This document shows, piece after piece, positions 24,131 through 31,862 of a DNA stretch of 36,284 bases; within the stretch, counting starts at the first letter, position 1; every line of letters begins with the position of its first letter. The stretch comes from JAVVPO01 sp036655715 (lineage in GTDB: Bacteria > Bacillota > Clostridia > Lachnospirales > Cellulosilyticaceae), in the NCBI GenBank assembly GCA_036655715.1, contig JAVVPO010000015.1:1-36284 (forward strand). Direction: 5' to 3'. Both the position numbers and the translations under genes were made by a program. Under the pieces are notes generated by a model, which ran no database searches, was not told the DNA's origin, and saw only the letters and a list, made by a program, of their open reading frames with translations.

Positions 24131-25480
24131 ATGGGAAAATTATTTGGAACTGATGGCGTACGTGGCGTAGCCAATAGTGAACTAACAGGAGAACTGGCTT
24201 TCCATGTAGGGCAAGCGGGTGCTTATGTGCTTACAAAAGAAACAAAAAAACAGCCTAAGATTTTAGTGGCTAGAGACACTCGAATTTCAGGGACAATGCT
24301 TGAATCAGCATTAGTTGCAGGAATCTGTTCTGTAGGTGCAAAAGCTATATGTATTGGAGTCGTACCAACTCCAGCGGTAGCTTACCTTATAAAAGAATTA
24401 GGAGCAGATGCAGGGGTTATGATCTCAGCATCTCATAACCCCTTAGAATTCAATGGAATTAAATTCTTCAATAACGAAGGTTATAAATTACGTGATGAAC
24501 TTGAAGAAGAAATCGAGAACATTATTGTATCTAGACCAGATAGTATACCACTTCCAACAGGTGAGAATGTAGGAACTTGGGAAGCTAACAATACAGCTAT
24601 TGAAAAGTATATTGAGTATGTATGTGATACGATTCCTGGAGATTTAAAAGGTATCAAAGTACTTATAGACTGTGCTAACGGTGCAGCTTCAGAAGTTGCA
24701 CCTATTGCACTTGCTAGATTAGGAGCAGATGTAGAAGTTATTCATAACAAGCCAAATGGCGTAAATATCAATAAACTTTGTGGTTCAACACATATGCAAG
24801 ATTTACAAAGACAGGTAATAGGAAGAGCTGTTGAAGTAGGGATAGCTTTTGATGGTGATGCAGATAGATGTCTTGCTGTAGATGAAAAAGGTGAGATGGT
24901 AGATGGAGACCAAATTATCAGTGTCATTGGTCTAGATATGAAAAAAGATCATAGATTACACAAAGATACAGCAGTAGCTACTGTAATGAGTAACTTAGGT
25001 CTTACTGTAATGTGTAAAGAAAATGAGATTAACCTAGTACATACTAGAGTTGGAGATAGATATGTATTAGAAAAGATGCTCAAAGATGGCTATAATCTTG
25101 GAGGAGAACAATCAGGGCATGTTATCTTCTTGGATTACAACACAACTGGAGATGGGCTTATTACAGCTATCCAGTTACTCTATGTTATTAAAAAGACAGG
25201 TAAGAGTTTATCAGAGCTTACTAGCGTGATGCAAGTATTCCCACAAGTACTTGTTAATGCAAAAGTTAAGAATGAAAATAAACATGCTTACCTTGAAGAC
25301 CTTGAAATACAAGAAGCTATTGAAAGCCTTGAAGCAATGTTCAAAGGTGAAGGCAGAGTACTTATCAGACCATCAGGTACAGAGCCACTTGTAAGGGTTA
25401 TGATAGAAGGTAAAGATAAAACTGTAATGCAAGAAGAAGCTGAAAAACTTGCTGGACTACTTGAACAAAGGTTAAATTAA
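24131..25480 (+). CDS. glmM: Phosphoglucosamine mutase
   Basis: GlmM converts glucosamine-6-phosphate to glucosamine-1-phosphate on the way to UDP-GlcNAc, the precursor of peptidoglycan. The 449-residue length is typical. LFGTDGVRGVAN is at the N-terminus, the phosphoserine loop ISASHNP has Ser101, metal-binding DGDADR lies near residue 240, the substrate loop GGEQSGH follows, and the phosphate-binding RPSGTEPLVRVM is near the C-terminus. It forms the third gene of the cdaA-cdaR-glmM module, though a terminator and a separate promoter lie between cdaR and glmM here. In other Firmicutes GlmM binds and inhibits CdaA. Confidence 0.97.
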   Translation: MGKLFGTDGVRGVANSELTGELAFHVGQAGAYVLTKETKKQPKILVARDTRISGTMLESALVAGICSVGAKAICIGVVPTPAVAYLIKELGADAGVMISASHNPLEFNGIKFFNNEGYKLRDELEEEIENIIVSRPDSIPLPTGENVGTWEANNTAIEKYIEYVCDTIPGDLKGIKVLIDCANGAASEVAPIALARLGADVEVIHNKPNGVNINKLCGSTHMQDLQRQVIGRAVEVGIAFDGDADRCLAVDEKGEMVDGDQIISVIGLDMKKDHRLHKDTAVATVMSNLGLTVMCKENEINLVHTRVGDRYVLEKMLKDGYNLGGEQSGHVIFLDYNTTGDGLITAIQLLYVIKKTGKSLSELTSVMQVFPQVLVNAKVKNENKHAYLEDLEIQEAIESLEAMFKGEGRVLIRPSGTEPLVRVMIEGKDKTVMQEEAEKLAGLLEQRLN

Positions 25481-25481
25481 T

Positions 25482-25515
25482 AAAAAGGCACAGTTTGGTT
25501 AAACTGTGCCTTTTT
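25482..25515 (+). terminator. Intrinsic terminator after glmM
   Basis: A perfect 15-bp stem (25482-25496, 25501-25515) has core GGCACAGTTT, a 4-base loop GGTT and T5 at the 3' end. It starts directly after the stop codon. Confidence 0.92.
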
Positions 25516-25571
25516 ATGTATATTAATGAGATAGGTACACACACTAAAGGTATCTTTAGGAGGTGTACTTA

Positions 25572-25922
25572 ATGGAAGAGAAAGTTATAAATGGACAACA
25601 AGTACCACAAAGCAGTCAGGAAGATGAAGGAAATGAACTAGCTAGAGAAGTGTTAGCCAATAACACCAATCTTGTTGTTTCCGAAGGAGATAGTGAAGCT
25701 AGAAGTATCACAAAGCTTATTAAACAAAGTAGTGAGGTGGTAGGCTATGAGCTATCAGATGGTAGCCATGTATCTGTAGATGAAGCAATTAATTTGGCTA
25801 AGCAAAATGGTCTTAACCATGTAGGCGTATCTGTATCAAAAGGTGGTAGTGAATATATTAGATCATTGGCTGATGGCGATGAATCTAATAATTTAGGGAA
25901 CTTACCATCTATTACTGAATAA
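25572..25922 (+). CDS. Small DUF3892-like protein
   Basis: The 116-residue soluble protein starts at ATG 25572, with AGGAGGTG seven bases upstream (the GTG inside that RBS, 25563, is not the start). The first ~45 residues are acidic and probably disordered. The C-terminal ~65 residues (SITKLIKQSSEVVGYELSDG, VSVDEAINLAKQNG, VGVSVSKGGSEYIRSLADG, NNLGNLPSI) match the DUF3892 pattern of a short beta domain ending in a YLRS-DG-NNL-NLP motif. The function of this family is unknown to me. It lies between glmM and glpK, with terminators on both sides, and is probably a single-gene unit. Confidence 0.8.
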   Translation: MEEKVINGQQVPQSSQEDEGNELAREVLANNTNLVVSEGDSEARSITKLIKQSSEVVGYELSDGSHVSVDEAINLAKQNGLNHVGVSVSKGGSEYIRSLADGDESNNLGNLPSITE

Positions 25923-25955
25923 GGGATACTTTGTAATAGAGAGATAGTATAGAGA

Positions 25956-26013
25956 TAGCCGGAAGGTAGAGATAGGTTCTAGTGAGAAACTAAGTATCTA
26001 AGCCTTTCGGCTA
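25956..26013 (+). terminator. Long hairpin after the DUF3892-like gene
   Basis: TAGCCGGAAGG/CCTTTCGGCTA (25956-25966, 26003-26013) form 11 pairs with one G-U. Inside, AGATA/TATCT and TTCT/AGAA pair to give a layered 58-base hairpin. The following ATATTATTT is a weak T-tract, so it may be a terminator or an RNA stability element. Confidence 0.55.
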
Positions 26014-26135
26014 TATTATTTATATCTTATTGAGTGACATAAAATAATCATAGATGTAGTATATTTATATTTATTAAGTAAGTTAAAGATGGTACTATTA
26101 ATAATAAAGATGTTTTACATAAAGGTAGGGATGAT

Positions 26136-27623
26136 ATGAAAAAGTATATTTTAGCACTAGACCAAGGCACAACAAGTAGTAGAGCTATTATATTTGATCA
26201 GAAAGGAAGTATTATTGGTAAAGCACAAAAAGAAATTACGCAGTATTATCCTCAGCCAGGATGGATTGAACATGATCCTATGGAAATATGGGGAACTCAA
26301 AGTGGTGTGTTAAGAGAAGTGCTAGAGACTAACGGTATAAGTCCTTTTGAAATAGCCGCTATAGGGATTACCAACCAAAGAGAAACTATTGTAGTATGGG
26401 ATAAGGCAACAGGAAAGCCCATACATCAGGCGATTGTATGGCAATGTAGAAGAACAGCTGATATTTGTAAGCAACTAAAAGATGAAGGATTTGAGGATTA
26501 CATTAAAGAAAATACAGGACTTATTTTAGATCCTTATTTTTCTGGTACAAAACTCAAATGGATATTAGATCAGGTAGAAGGTTCTAGAGAGCAAGCTAAA
26601 AAAGGCGAATTATTATTTGGAACTATAGATACATGGATTATGTGGAATCTAACACGTGGTAAGGTACATGTAACAGATTACTCGAATGCCTCAAGAACGC
26701 TATTATTTAATATTAAAGAGTGTAAATGGGATGAAAAGATACTTGACAAGCTAGATATTCCACTAGCTATGCTACCAGAAGTCAAGAATTCTTCGGAAGT
26801 TTATGGTTATACAGATGCCTATACTTTAGGAGGAGCAGAAATACCCATAAGTGGCATTGCAGGCGATCAACAAGCAGCATTATTTGGACAGCTATGTTTT
26901 GAAAAAGGACTAGCTAAGAATACCTATGGGACTGGATGTTTCTTACTGATGAATGTGGGAGATGAAGTAGTCTATTCCAAGAGTGGATTATTAACGACTA
27001 TTGCATGGGCAATAGATGGTAAGGTAGAGTATGCCTTAGAAGGTAGTATATTCATGGGAGGTGCAGTCGTGCAATGGCTCCGTGATGAGATGCACTTTAT
27101 CCATGATGCATCAGATAGCCACTATTTTGCATCTAAAGTACCAGATACTAATGGTGTCTACGTTATCCCGGCCTTTACAGGGCTTGGAGCGCCTCACTGG
27201 AATATGGATGCAAGAGGAGCTATTCTTGGTCTAACAAGAGGTGTAAACAAAAATCATATTATCAGAGCCTCTTTAGAAGCTATAGCTTATCAAACAAAAG
27301 ATGTAGTAAGTGCTATGGAAAAAGATGCAGGACTTGAGCTTTCAGAATTAATGGTAGATGGTGGAGCATCAAGTAATGATTTCTTGATGCAGTTTCAAGC
27401 AGATATATTAGGAACGACTGTTTTTAGACCTAAATGTGTAGAAAGTACAGCCAGAGGAGCAGCTTACTTAGCTGGACTTGGTGTTGGATTTTGGAAGGAT
27501 AAAGAAGATTTACTCCTTAATACACAAGTGACTAAATTCATACCCTCCATGGATGAGGAAGTGAAAAATAAGTTATATCAAGGATGGCAAAAGGCAGTAG
27601 GCTGCACGGCAAGTTATGTATAA
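26136..27623 (+). CDS. glpK: Glycerol kinase
   Basis: GlpK phosphorylates glycerol to glycerol-3-phosphate using ATP. The 495-residue protein has both FGGY domains: the phosphate loop ALDQGTTSSRAIIFD, NQRETIVVWD, the catalytic-region sequence SGIAGDQQAALFGQ, GTGCFLLMN and VDGGASSNDFLMQFQADIL. At the position of the phosphorylated histidine of Firmicutes GlpK (His230 in B. subtilis, in HFYG before E-PI-G) this protein has Thr230 (AYTLGGAEIPISG). Direct activation by HPr-His-P is thus not expected. RBS GTAGGG precedes ATG 26136. No glpF or glpD lies next to it. A strong terminator follows. Confidence 0.96.
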   Translation: MKKYILALDQGTTSSRAIIFDQKGSIIGKAQKEITQYYPQPGWIEHDPMEIWGTQSGVLREVLETNGISPFEIAAIGITNQRETIVVWDKATGKPIHQAIVWQCRRTADICKQLKDEGFEDYIKENTGLILDPYFSGTKLKWILDQVEGSREQAKKGELLFGTIDTWIMWNLTRGKVHVTDYSNASRTLLFNIKECKWDEKILDKLDIPLAMLPEVKNSSEVYGYTDAYTLGGAEIPISGIAGDQQAALFGQLCFEKGLAKNTYGTGCFLLMNVGDEVVYSKSGLLTTIAWAIDGKVEYALEGSIFMGGAVVQWLRDEMHFIHDASDSHYFASKVPDTNGVYVIPAFTGLGAPHWNMDARGAILGLTRGVNKNHIIRASLEAIAYQTKDVVSAMEKDAGLELSELMVDGGASSNDFLMQFQADILGTTVFRPKCVESTARGAAYLAGLGVGFWKDKEDLLLNTQVTKFIPSMDEEVKNKLYQGWQKAVGCTASYV

Positions 27624-27640
27624 TTAGAAAAGAACAAAAA

Positions 27641-27671
27641 AAAAGCGATAGGAAGACTATCGCTTTTAAAA
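27641..27671 (+). terminator. Intrinsic terminator after glpK
   Basis: A perfect 11-bp stem AAAAGCGATAG/CTATCGCTTTT (27641-27651, 27657-27667) has loop GAAGA. Confidence 0.88.
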
Positions 27672-27937
27672 TAGATATTTAGGGTTTAAATACTTATACA
27701 ATTAATGTTGGGGTTTGAGATAATGTAAAAAATGGGGAGGAATCACAATTATCTCATTAATTATTATAAGCCGATTATAAAAAAATATACAAGGAATTAT
27801 AATGATTAATTTTTCAGAAAATATCATTCTACTATAGTTCATAAGAGATATAGTTTAGGACTATAATGCTAAATATATGGACATAATGAAATGCGAATAT
27901 AATGGATGAGAGTAATGGATGAGAGAGGATTTTACTA
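27672..27937. other. AT-rich intergenic region before rnhC
   Basis: With the glpK terminator this makes a gene-free interval of 314 bases. Two TATAAT hexamers (27862-27867, 27898-27903) have no good -35 partner. A 13-bp tandem duplication TAATGGATGAGAG is at 27900-27912 and 27913-27925, just before the rnhC start. Nothing else was recognised. Confidence 0.6.
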
Positions 27938-28867
27938 ATGAATAAGTATGATAAGTATAATGAGATTAAAGAGTTTTTAATAGAGCAAGGATTACGAGTG
28001 GGAGCAACTAAAGAAATCAACTATGGCGTACAGTTTGATGTAGTATACAGTGGCAATACGTCTAAGATAAGAATATATGAAAGCAAGAAAAAAGGCATTA
28101 CAGTAGATTTATCTCAGGTAAAGTATGAGCCTCTAGTAAAGCTTATAGAAAACAAAGATAATACTAAAGACTATGCTAAGATGGTACTAGCAGGTGATAC
28201 GGGAGAACAAGTTATAGAGACAGATTACCTAAGTGATAAATTAGAAACAGCGCTAATAGGTGTAGATGAGTCGGGTAAAGGTGATTACTTTGGTCCATTA
28301 GTCATAGCAGGGGTCTATGCAGATGAAAATCAAAAACTAATTCTAAAAGAACTAGGTGTGATGGACAGCAAAGCATTAAGTGAGAAACAGATTAGACAGT
28401 TAGCTAAGCAGATTAAAGAAGTGTGTACTTACGATGTAGTAGTGTTGGGGAATGAGACATACAATAAAGTGTATGAGAGAGTACAAAATCTCAACAAACT
28501 ATTGGCATGGGGACATGCTAGGGTCATTGAAAATATGCTAGGAAAAGTAGAGTGCAAGTGTGCTTTATCAGATCAGTTTGGCAATGAGGCACTTATAAAA
28601 AATGCTCTTATGGATAAAGGGCAAGAAATTAAATTAGAGCAAAGACCAAGGGCTGAGCAAAATGTGGTAGTTGCAGCGGCTAGTATATTGGCTAGATATG
28701 AGTTTGTAAGACGAATGGAACAGATGGAGAAGACTTATAACCAAAAGTTTCCAAAAGGAGCAAGTCAAGCTACTGTAAATGCTGCCAAGCTATTCGTAAG
28801 AACCTATAGCAAGGAACGATTACATGAAGTAAGTAAGCTTCATTTTAAGACAACCCAGAATATATAA
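27938..28867 (+). CDS. rnhC: Ribonuclease HIII
   Basis: RNase HIII cleaves the RNA strand of RNA-DNA hybrids. The 309 residues comprise an N-terminal TBP-like substrate-binding domain (about 1-85, RIYESKKKGITVDLSQ), which marks HIII rather than HII, and an RNase H core: IGVDESGKGDYFGPLVIAG with Asp110 and Glu111, MDSKALSE, CALSDQFG and the late acidic and basic residues of AAASILARYEF. The weak RBS GAGAGG precedes ATG 27938. It is followed by a small zinc-ribbon-like gene 110 bases on, and both may be independent units. Confidence 0.94.
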   Translation: MNKYDKYNEIKEFLIEQGLRVGATKEINYGVQFDVVYSGNTSKIRIYESKKKGITVDLSQVKYEPLVKLIENKDNTKDYAKMVLAGDTGEQVIETDYLSDKLETALIGVDESGKGDYFGPLVIAGVYADENQKLILKELGVMDSKALSEKQIRQLAKQIKEVCTYDVVVLGNETYNKVYERVQNLNKLLAWGHARVIENMLGKVECKCALSDQFGNEALIKNALMDKGQEIKLEQRPRAEQNVVVAAASILARYEFVRRMEQMEKTYNQKFPKGASQATVNAAKLFVRTYSKERLHEVSKLHFKTTQNI

Positions 28868-28977
28868 AAATTACCTATATACTTAGGCCTAAGGGGCAGT
28901 ATATAATAAACATAGATGAAGAACTAGCTTATTAGAAAGAAACTATCTAAGTAAGATGGCGAGGGGGGTATCAATTT

Positions 28978-29247
28978 ATGTGTGAACCAACAAGCAATTC
29001 ACATAAACCTTCAACAAAAAAAAGGTGCAACTGCTGTGGTAAATCAATTGAGATAGTAACGCAAAGTGGTATCTACATGGATCATTTACGTGTTACTAAG
29101 AAGTGGGGGTATTTTTCACATAAAGATTTAAGTATCCATTCTTTTACTGTTTGTGAAGCGTGTTATGATCAGTGGATTAAGACATTTAAGGTTCCAGTAG
29201 AGGAAGAAGAAGTAACAGAAGTATTTAATGAGATAGAACAAATATAA
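28978..29247 (+). CDS. Small zinc-ribbon-like protein
   Basis: The 89-residue protein has RBS GAGGGGGG upstream of ATG 28978. Two Cys pairs, CNCCGKSI (about residues 17-21) and CEACYDQW (about 59-62), are the usual ligands of a zinc ribbon. Between them is a compact segment (YMDHLRVTKKWGYFSHKDLS), and the C-terminus is acidic (VEEEEVTEV). Soluble, no signal peptide. I do not recognise the family; it could bind nucleic acid or protein. It is convergent with the feo operon and shares its terminator. Confidence 0.7.
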   Translation: MCEPTSNSHKPSTKKRCNCCGKSIEIVTQSGIYMDHLRVTKKWGYFSHKDLSIHSFTVCEACYDQWIKTFKVPVEEEEVTEVFNEIEQI

Positions 29248-29287
29248 AAAAGAGGAATCACGATACTTATCATGATTCCTCTTTTTT
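29246..29287. terminator. Bidirectional intrinsic terminator
   Basis: A 19-bp stem with one mismatch (29246-29264, 29269-29287) has core AGAGGAATCA, with A5 on the left and T6 on the right. It serves the zinc-ribbon gene and the feo operon, whose last gene ends inside it. Confidence 0.88.
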
Positions 29288-29428
29288 ACTTGGGCAAGAA
29301 GTTTTGGAGCAGCCAGAACAACAAGCACATTTGCCAGCTTTGGCGGCCTTTCTTGTCTTATATATAATATAAAGGGTATAGGCTACAATAGCAGCCAATA
29401 AAATAATTGTTAATACCGGACCTAACAT
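29270..29428 (-). CDS. FeoB-associated Cys-rich membrane protein
   Basis: The 52-residue protein starts at ATG 29428, with AAGGAGGAATT directly upstream; a longer frame to 29527 overlaps feoB and has no RBS. One TM helix (about residues 4-22, VLTIILLAAIVAYTLYIIY) is followed by a basic stretch and a Cys cluster GKCACCSGCSKTSCPSKK with five cysteines. Such small proteins follow FeoB in many Firmicutes and are thought to assist ferrous iron transport; the mechanism is not settled. It lies 11 bases after feoB and ends inside the terminator. Confidence 0.88.
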   Translation of the reverse strand: MLGPVLTIILLAAIVAYTLYIIYKTRKAAKAGKCACCSGCSKTSCPSKKEES

Positions 29429-29439
29429 ATAATTCCTCC

Positions 29440-31422
29440 TTAGAAGATGAGACTGCCTAAAGTGTAAATTAAAAAGGCTATAAACCATGCAATGGCTGTT
29501 TGATAAGTAACGGCAAACGCTGTCCACTTGATACTATTTGTCTCACGTCTTATAGCACCTATTGCAGCAATACAAGGTACATATAGCAAGCAAAATACAA
29601 GGAAGGAATAGGCACTAAGTGGCGTAAATGAAGCAGAAAGTGCACTTTCAAAGGCTGAAGAAGAAGCACCAACACCTAATCCATAAATAATACACATATT
29701 AGAAACAACAACTTCTTTGGCTGTAACCCCAGTAATGAGAGCTAATGCAGCTTGCCATGTACCAAATCCTAGTGGTGCAAAGATTGGTGCAATGAATTTA
29801 CCAATACTAGCGCCGATACTATTTGAGATATCAGAAGGACCACTAAAATTAAAGTTTAAGATAAACCAAAGAATGGCAGAAGCTGCAAAAATAACGGTAC
29901 CTGCTTTAACTAAGAATCCACGAACCTTTTCCCATACCTGAGAAAGTGTATTCTTTAAAGAGGGCAGATGATAAGGTGGAAGTTCCATAATAAATGGAGT
30001 GCCATCAGATTTAAATAAGGTTCTCTTGAATATGAAAGCGACAGTAAGCGCAACGACAATACCTAATAGATACAGTGAAAAAATAACTAAAGCTTCTTTG
30101 CCAGGGAAGAAAGCTGAAGCAAATAAGGTATAGATAGGTAGCCTAGCGCTACAAGAGATAAAAGGATTAATCATAATAGAAGTTAATCTGTCTTTTTCAT
30201 CTTCTAGCGTACGTGTACCCATAATAGCAGGTACAGAACATCCAAAACCAAGGAGCATAGGAATAATAGCCTTACCATTAAGGCCGATCCTCTTCATAAA
30301 CTGATCCATAATAAAAGCTACCCTAGCCATATAGCCAGTATCTTCTAAGATTGTAAGGGCTATAAATAAGCAAGCAATATTTGGTAAGAAACTAAGTACA
30401 CCAAATACTCCATTTAAGATACCATCTACAATTAGTGATTGCATCCACTGAGCAACACCAAGAGATACGAGACCAGTAGCTATAAATTCTGCTAAGTTCT
30501 CAAAACCAGCAGTTAATAAATCTTTTAGAGGATCACCTACTAAAGTAAATGTAAAATAGAAAATACTAAACATGATAAGGGCGAAAATCGGGATACCTAG
30601 CCACTTATGTGTAACAATACGATCTATCTTTTGTGTGAGTGTCTGTTTTTTTTCAGCAGGTTGCTTGATAACCTGCTCTATAATACGAGAAATAAATTCG
30701 TATTTTTCATCCGTTGTTAAACCAATAACATCTAGATCTGTATGAGAAAAGGCTGTTAGAAGTTCTTCTGGCAATTGAGATGTAACTAAGGAATCCTGCT
30801 CAAGTAGTTTGAGGGCAATCCATCTAGAAGGTACAGTAAAAGGAAGAACATGCTGGGTCAAGTGTGACTTAACCTCAGTGATTAAATCTTCTATAGGTTT
30901 AGAATACGTAAGAGGAGAGTCTATTTCTGTTTGAGGAGAAATAACTTCGTCTAATAGTGCATCTAATCCTTCTTTTTTTGAAGCAACGATAGGAATGATA
31001 GGCACATGAAGTAGATTTGATAATTTTTGTATATCAATGTGAATACCTTTTCTCTCAGCAAAATCCATCATGTTTAATGCAATAACTACAGGCTTACCGA
31101 GCTCTAAAATTTGAAGAGTGAGGTAAAGGTTTCTTTCTAAGTTAGAAGCATCAACGATGTTAAGGACAACATTAGGATTTGCTTCAACGATATAGTTTCT
31201 TGCAATACTTTCATCTATAGAGTAACTAGATAAACTATAAGTTCCTGGTAAATCTACAAGTGTGATAGTTGTAGATTTATGATTAAAATGGGCTTCTTTT
31301 TTCTCGACAGTTACCCCAGCCCAGTTCCCAACAGAATATTTTGCTCCAGTTAGAGCATTGAGTAAGGTAGTCTTACCTATGTTAGGATTACCGGCAAGGG
31401 CAACAGTTAGGTGATTAGACAT
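29440..31422 (-). CDS. feoB: Ferrous iron transporter FeoB
   Basis: FeoB imports Fe(II) across the cytoplasmic membrane. The 660-residue protein has a cytoplasmic G domain with G1 GNPNIGKTTL (11-20), switch-like VGNWAGVTVEKKE, G3 DLPGTYSL (57-64) and G4 NMMD (about 116). A GDI-like helical linker follows, then about ten TM segments with the two Gate motifs (LLGFGCSVPAIMGTRT; ALITGVTAKEVVVS). AGGAGG precedes ATG 31422. It lies between feoA (18 bases) and the Cys-rich gene (11 bases), so it is a three-gene operon under the Fur-like operator upstream of feoA. Confidence 0.96.
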   Translation of the reverse strand: MSNHLTVALAGNPNIGKTTLLNALTGAKYSVGNWAGVTVEKKEAHFNHKSTTITLVDLPGTYSLSSYSIDESIARNYIVEANPNVVLNIVDASNLERNLYLTLQILELGKPVVIALNMMDFAERKGIHIDIQKLSNLLHVPIIPIVASKKEGLDALLDEVISPQTEIDSPLTYSKPIEDLITEVKSHLTQHVLPFTVPSRWIALKLLEQDSLVTSQLPEELLTAFSHTDLDVIGLTTDEKYEFISRIIEQVIKQPAEKKQTLTQKIDRIVTHKWLGIPIFALIMFSIFYFTFTLVGDPLKDLLTAGFENLAEFIATGLVSLGVAQWMQSLIVDGILNGVFGVLSFLPNIACLFIALTILEDTGYMARVAFIMDQFMKRIGLNGKAIIPMLLGFGCSVPAIMGTRTLEDEKDRLTSIMINPFISCSARLPIYTLFASAFFPGKEALVIFSLYLLGIVVALTVAFIFKRTLFKSDGTPFIMELPPYHLPSLKNTLSQVWEKVRGFLVKAGTVIFAASAILWFILNFNFSGPSDISNSIGASIGKFIAPIFAPLGFGTWQAALALITGVTAKEVVVSNMCIIYGLGVGASSSAFESALSASFTPLSAYSFLVFCLLYVPCIAAIGAIRRETNSIKWTAFAVTYQTAIAWFIAFLIYTLGSLIF

Positions 31423-31440
31423 AATTGGCCTCCTAGTAAA

Positions 31441-31668
31441 TTAAATAGCAATAGTAATATATTTAGCATCTTCTTTGCGAATGCATAAGTCATAACCTTT
31501 TAAGGTTATTTGTATAGGATTTCCGAGTGGAGCAAATTTTGTAATATGCACAGTCGTACCTTTTACAAGGCCCATATCCATAAAACGGCGTTTGATGATA
31601 CCGGAAGCTGTGATAGCGGAAATAGTACCGGTTGCTCCAACTTCTAAATCGCTTAACTGAGTTAACAT
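31441..31668 (-). CDS. feoA: Ferrous iron transport protein FeoA
   Basis: The 75-residue SH3-like protein is thought to interact with FeoB and support its activity. It shows the family pattern LSDLEVGATGTI, IKRRFMDMGLVKGTTV, FAPLGNPIQITLKGYDLCIRKEDA. RBS AGGGGGGTATT precedes ATG 31668. It is the first gene of the feoA-feoB-Cys-rich operon; a consensus-like promoter with Fur boxes lies about 45-90 bases upstream. Confidence 0.95.
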   Translation of the reverse strand: MLTQLSDLEVGATGTISAITASGIIKRRFMDMGLVKGTTVHITKFAPLGNPIQITLKGYDLCIRKEDAKYITIAI

Positions 31669-31712
31669 TTTAATACCCCCCTAATACATTATCTAAATCA
31701 TATCTTACTTTA

Positions 31713-31741
31713 ATAATAGTACTAATGAGAATCATTGTCAA
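31713..31741 (-). promoter_or_regulatory. Sigma-A promoter of the feo operon
   Basis: On the minus strand TTGACA (31736-31741) is separated by 17 bases from TATTAT (31713-31718), about 45 bases before the feoA ATG. The -35 is fully consensus and the -10 is 5/6. Both Fur-like sites overlap its upstream half. Confidence 0.78.
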
Positions 31742-31756
31742 TGAAAATTATTCTCA
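31726..31756. promoter_or_regulatory. Two adjacent Fur-box-like operators
   Basis: TGAGAATCATTGTCA (31726-31740) and TGAAAATTATTCTCA (31742-31756) each differ by two bases from the 7-1-7 Fur consensus TGATAATNATTATCA. They cover the -35 of feo, so iron-loaded Fur should repress it. Confidence 0.78.
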
Positions 31757-31802
31757 TTAGTGCTATTATTAAAGTAAGAAGGATAAAAAATTTACTCATA
31801 CG

Positions 31803-31831
31803 TTGTAACACTATGGATAAAAGGCTATAAT
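31803..31831 (+). promoter_or_regulatory. Sigma-A-type promoter of rnz
   Basis: TTGTAA (31803-31808) is separated by 17 bases from TATAAT (31826-31831), 31 bases before the rnz ATG. It lies outside the feo inverted repeat. Confidence 0.68.
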
Positions 31832-31862
31832 ATAAATAATTAAAGAAAGGAATGTATATATT

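Larger units (their letters stand above)
31704..31778. repeat. 29-bp inverted repeat over the feo promoter
   Basis: Arms 31704-31732 and 31750-31778 are complementary at 28 of 29 positions, separated by 17 bases. The arms and centre contain the feo -10, the -35 and both Fur-box-like sites. Since the feo start lies near 31706, most of it is not transcribed into feo mRNA and it should work as DNA. Confidence 0.9.

Noticed and set aside
27862..27903. Two TATAAT hexamers upstream of rnhC
   Set aside because: Neither has an acceptable -35 nor a TGn extension; such hexamers are common by chance in this composition.
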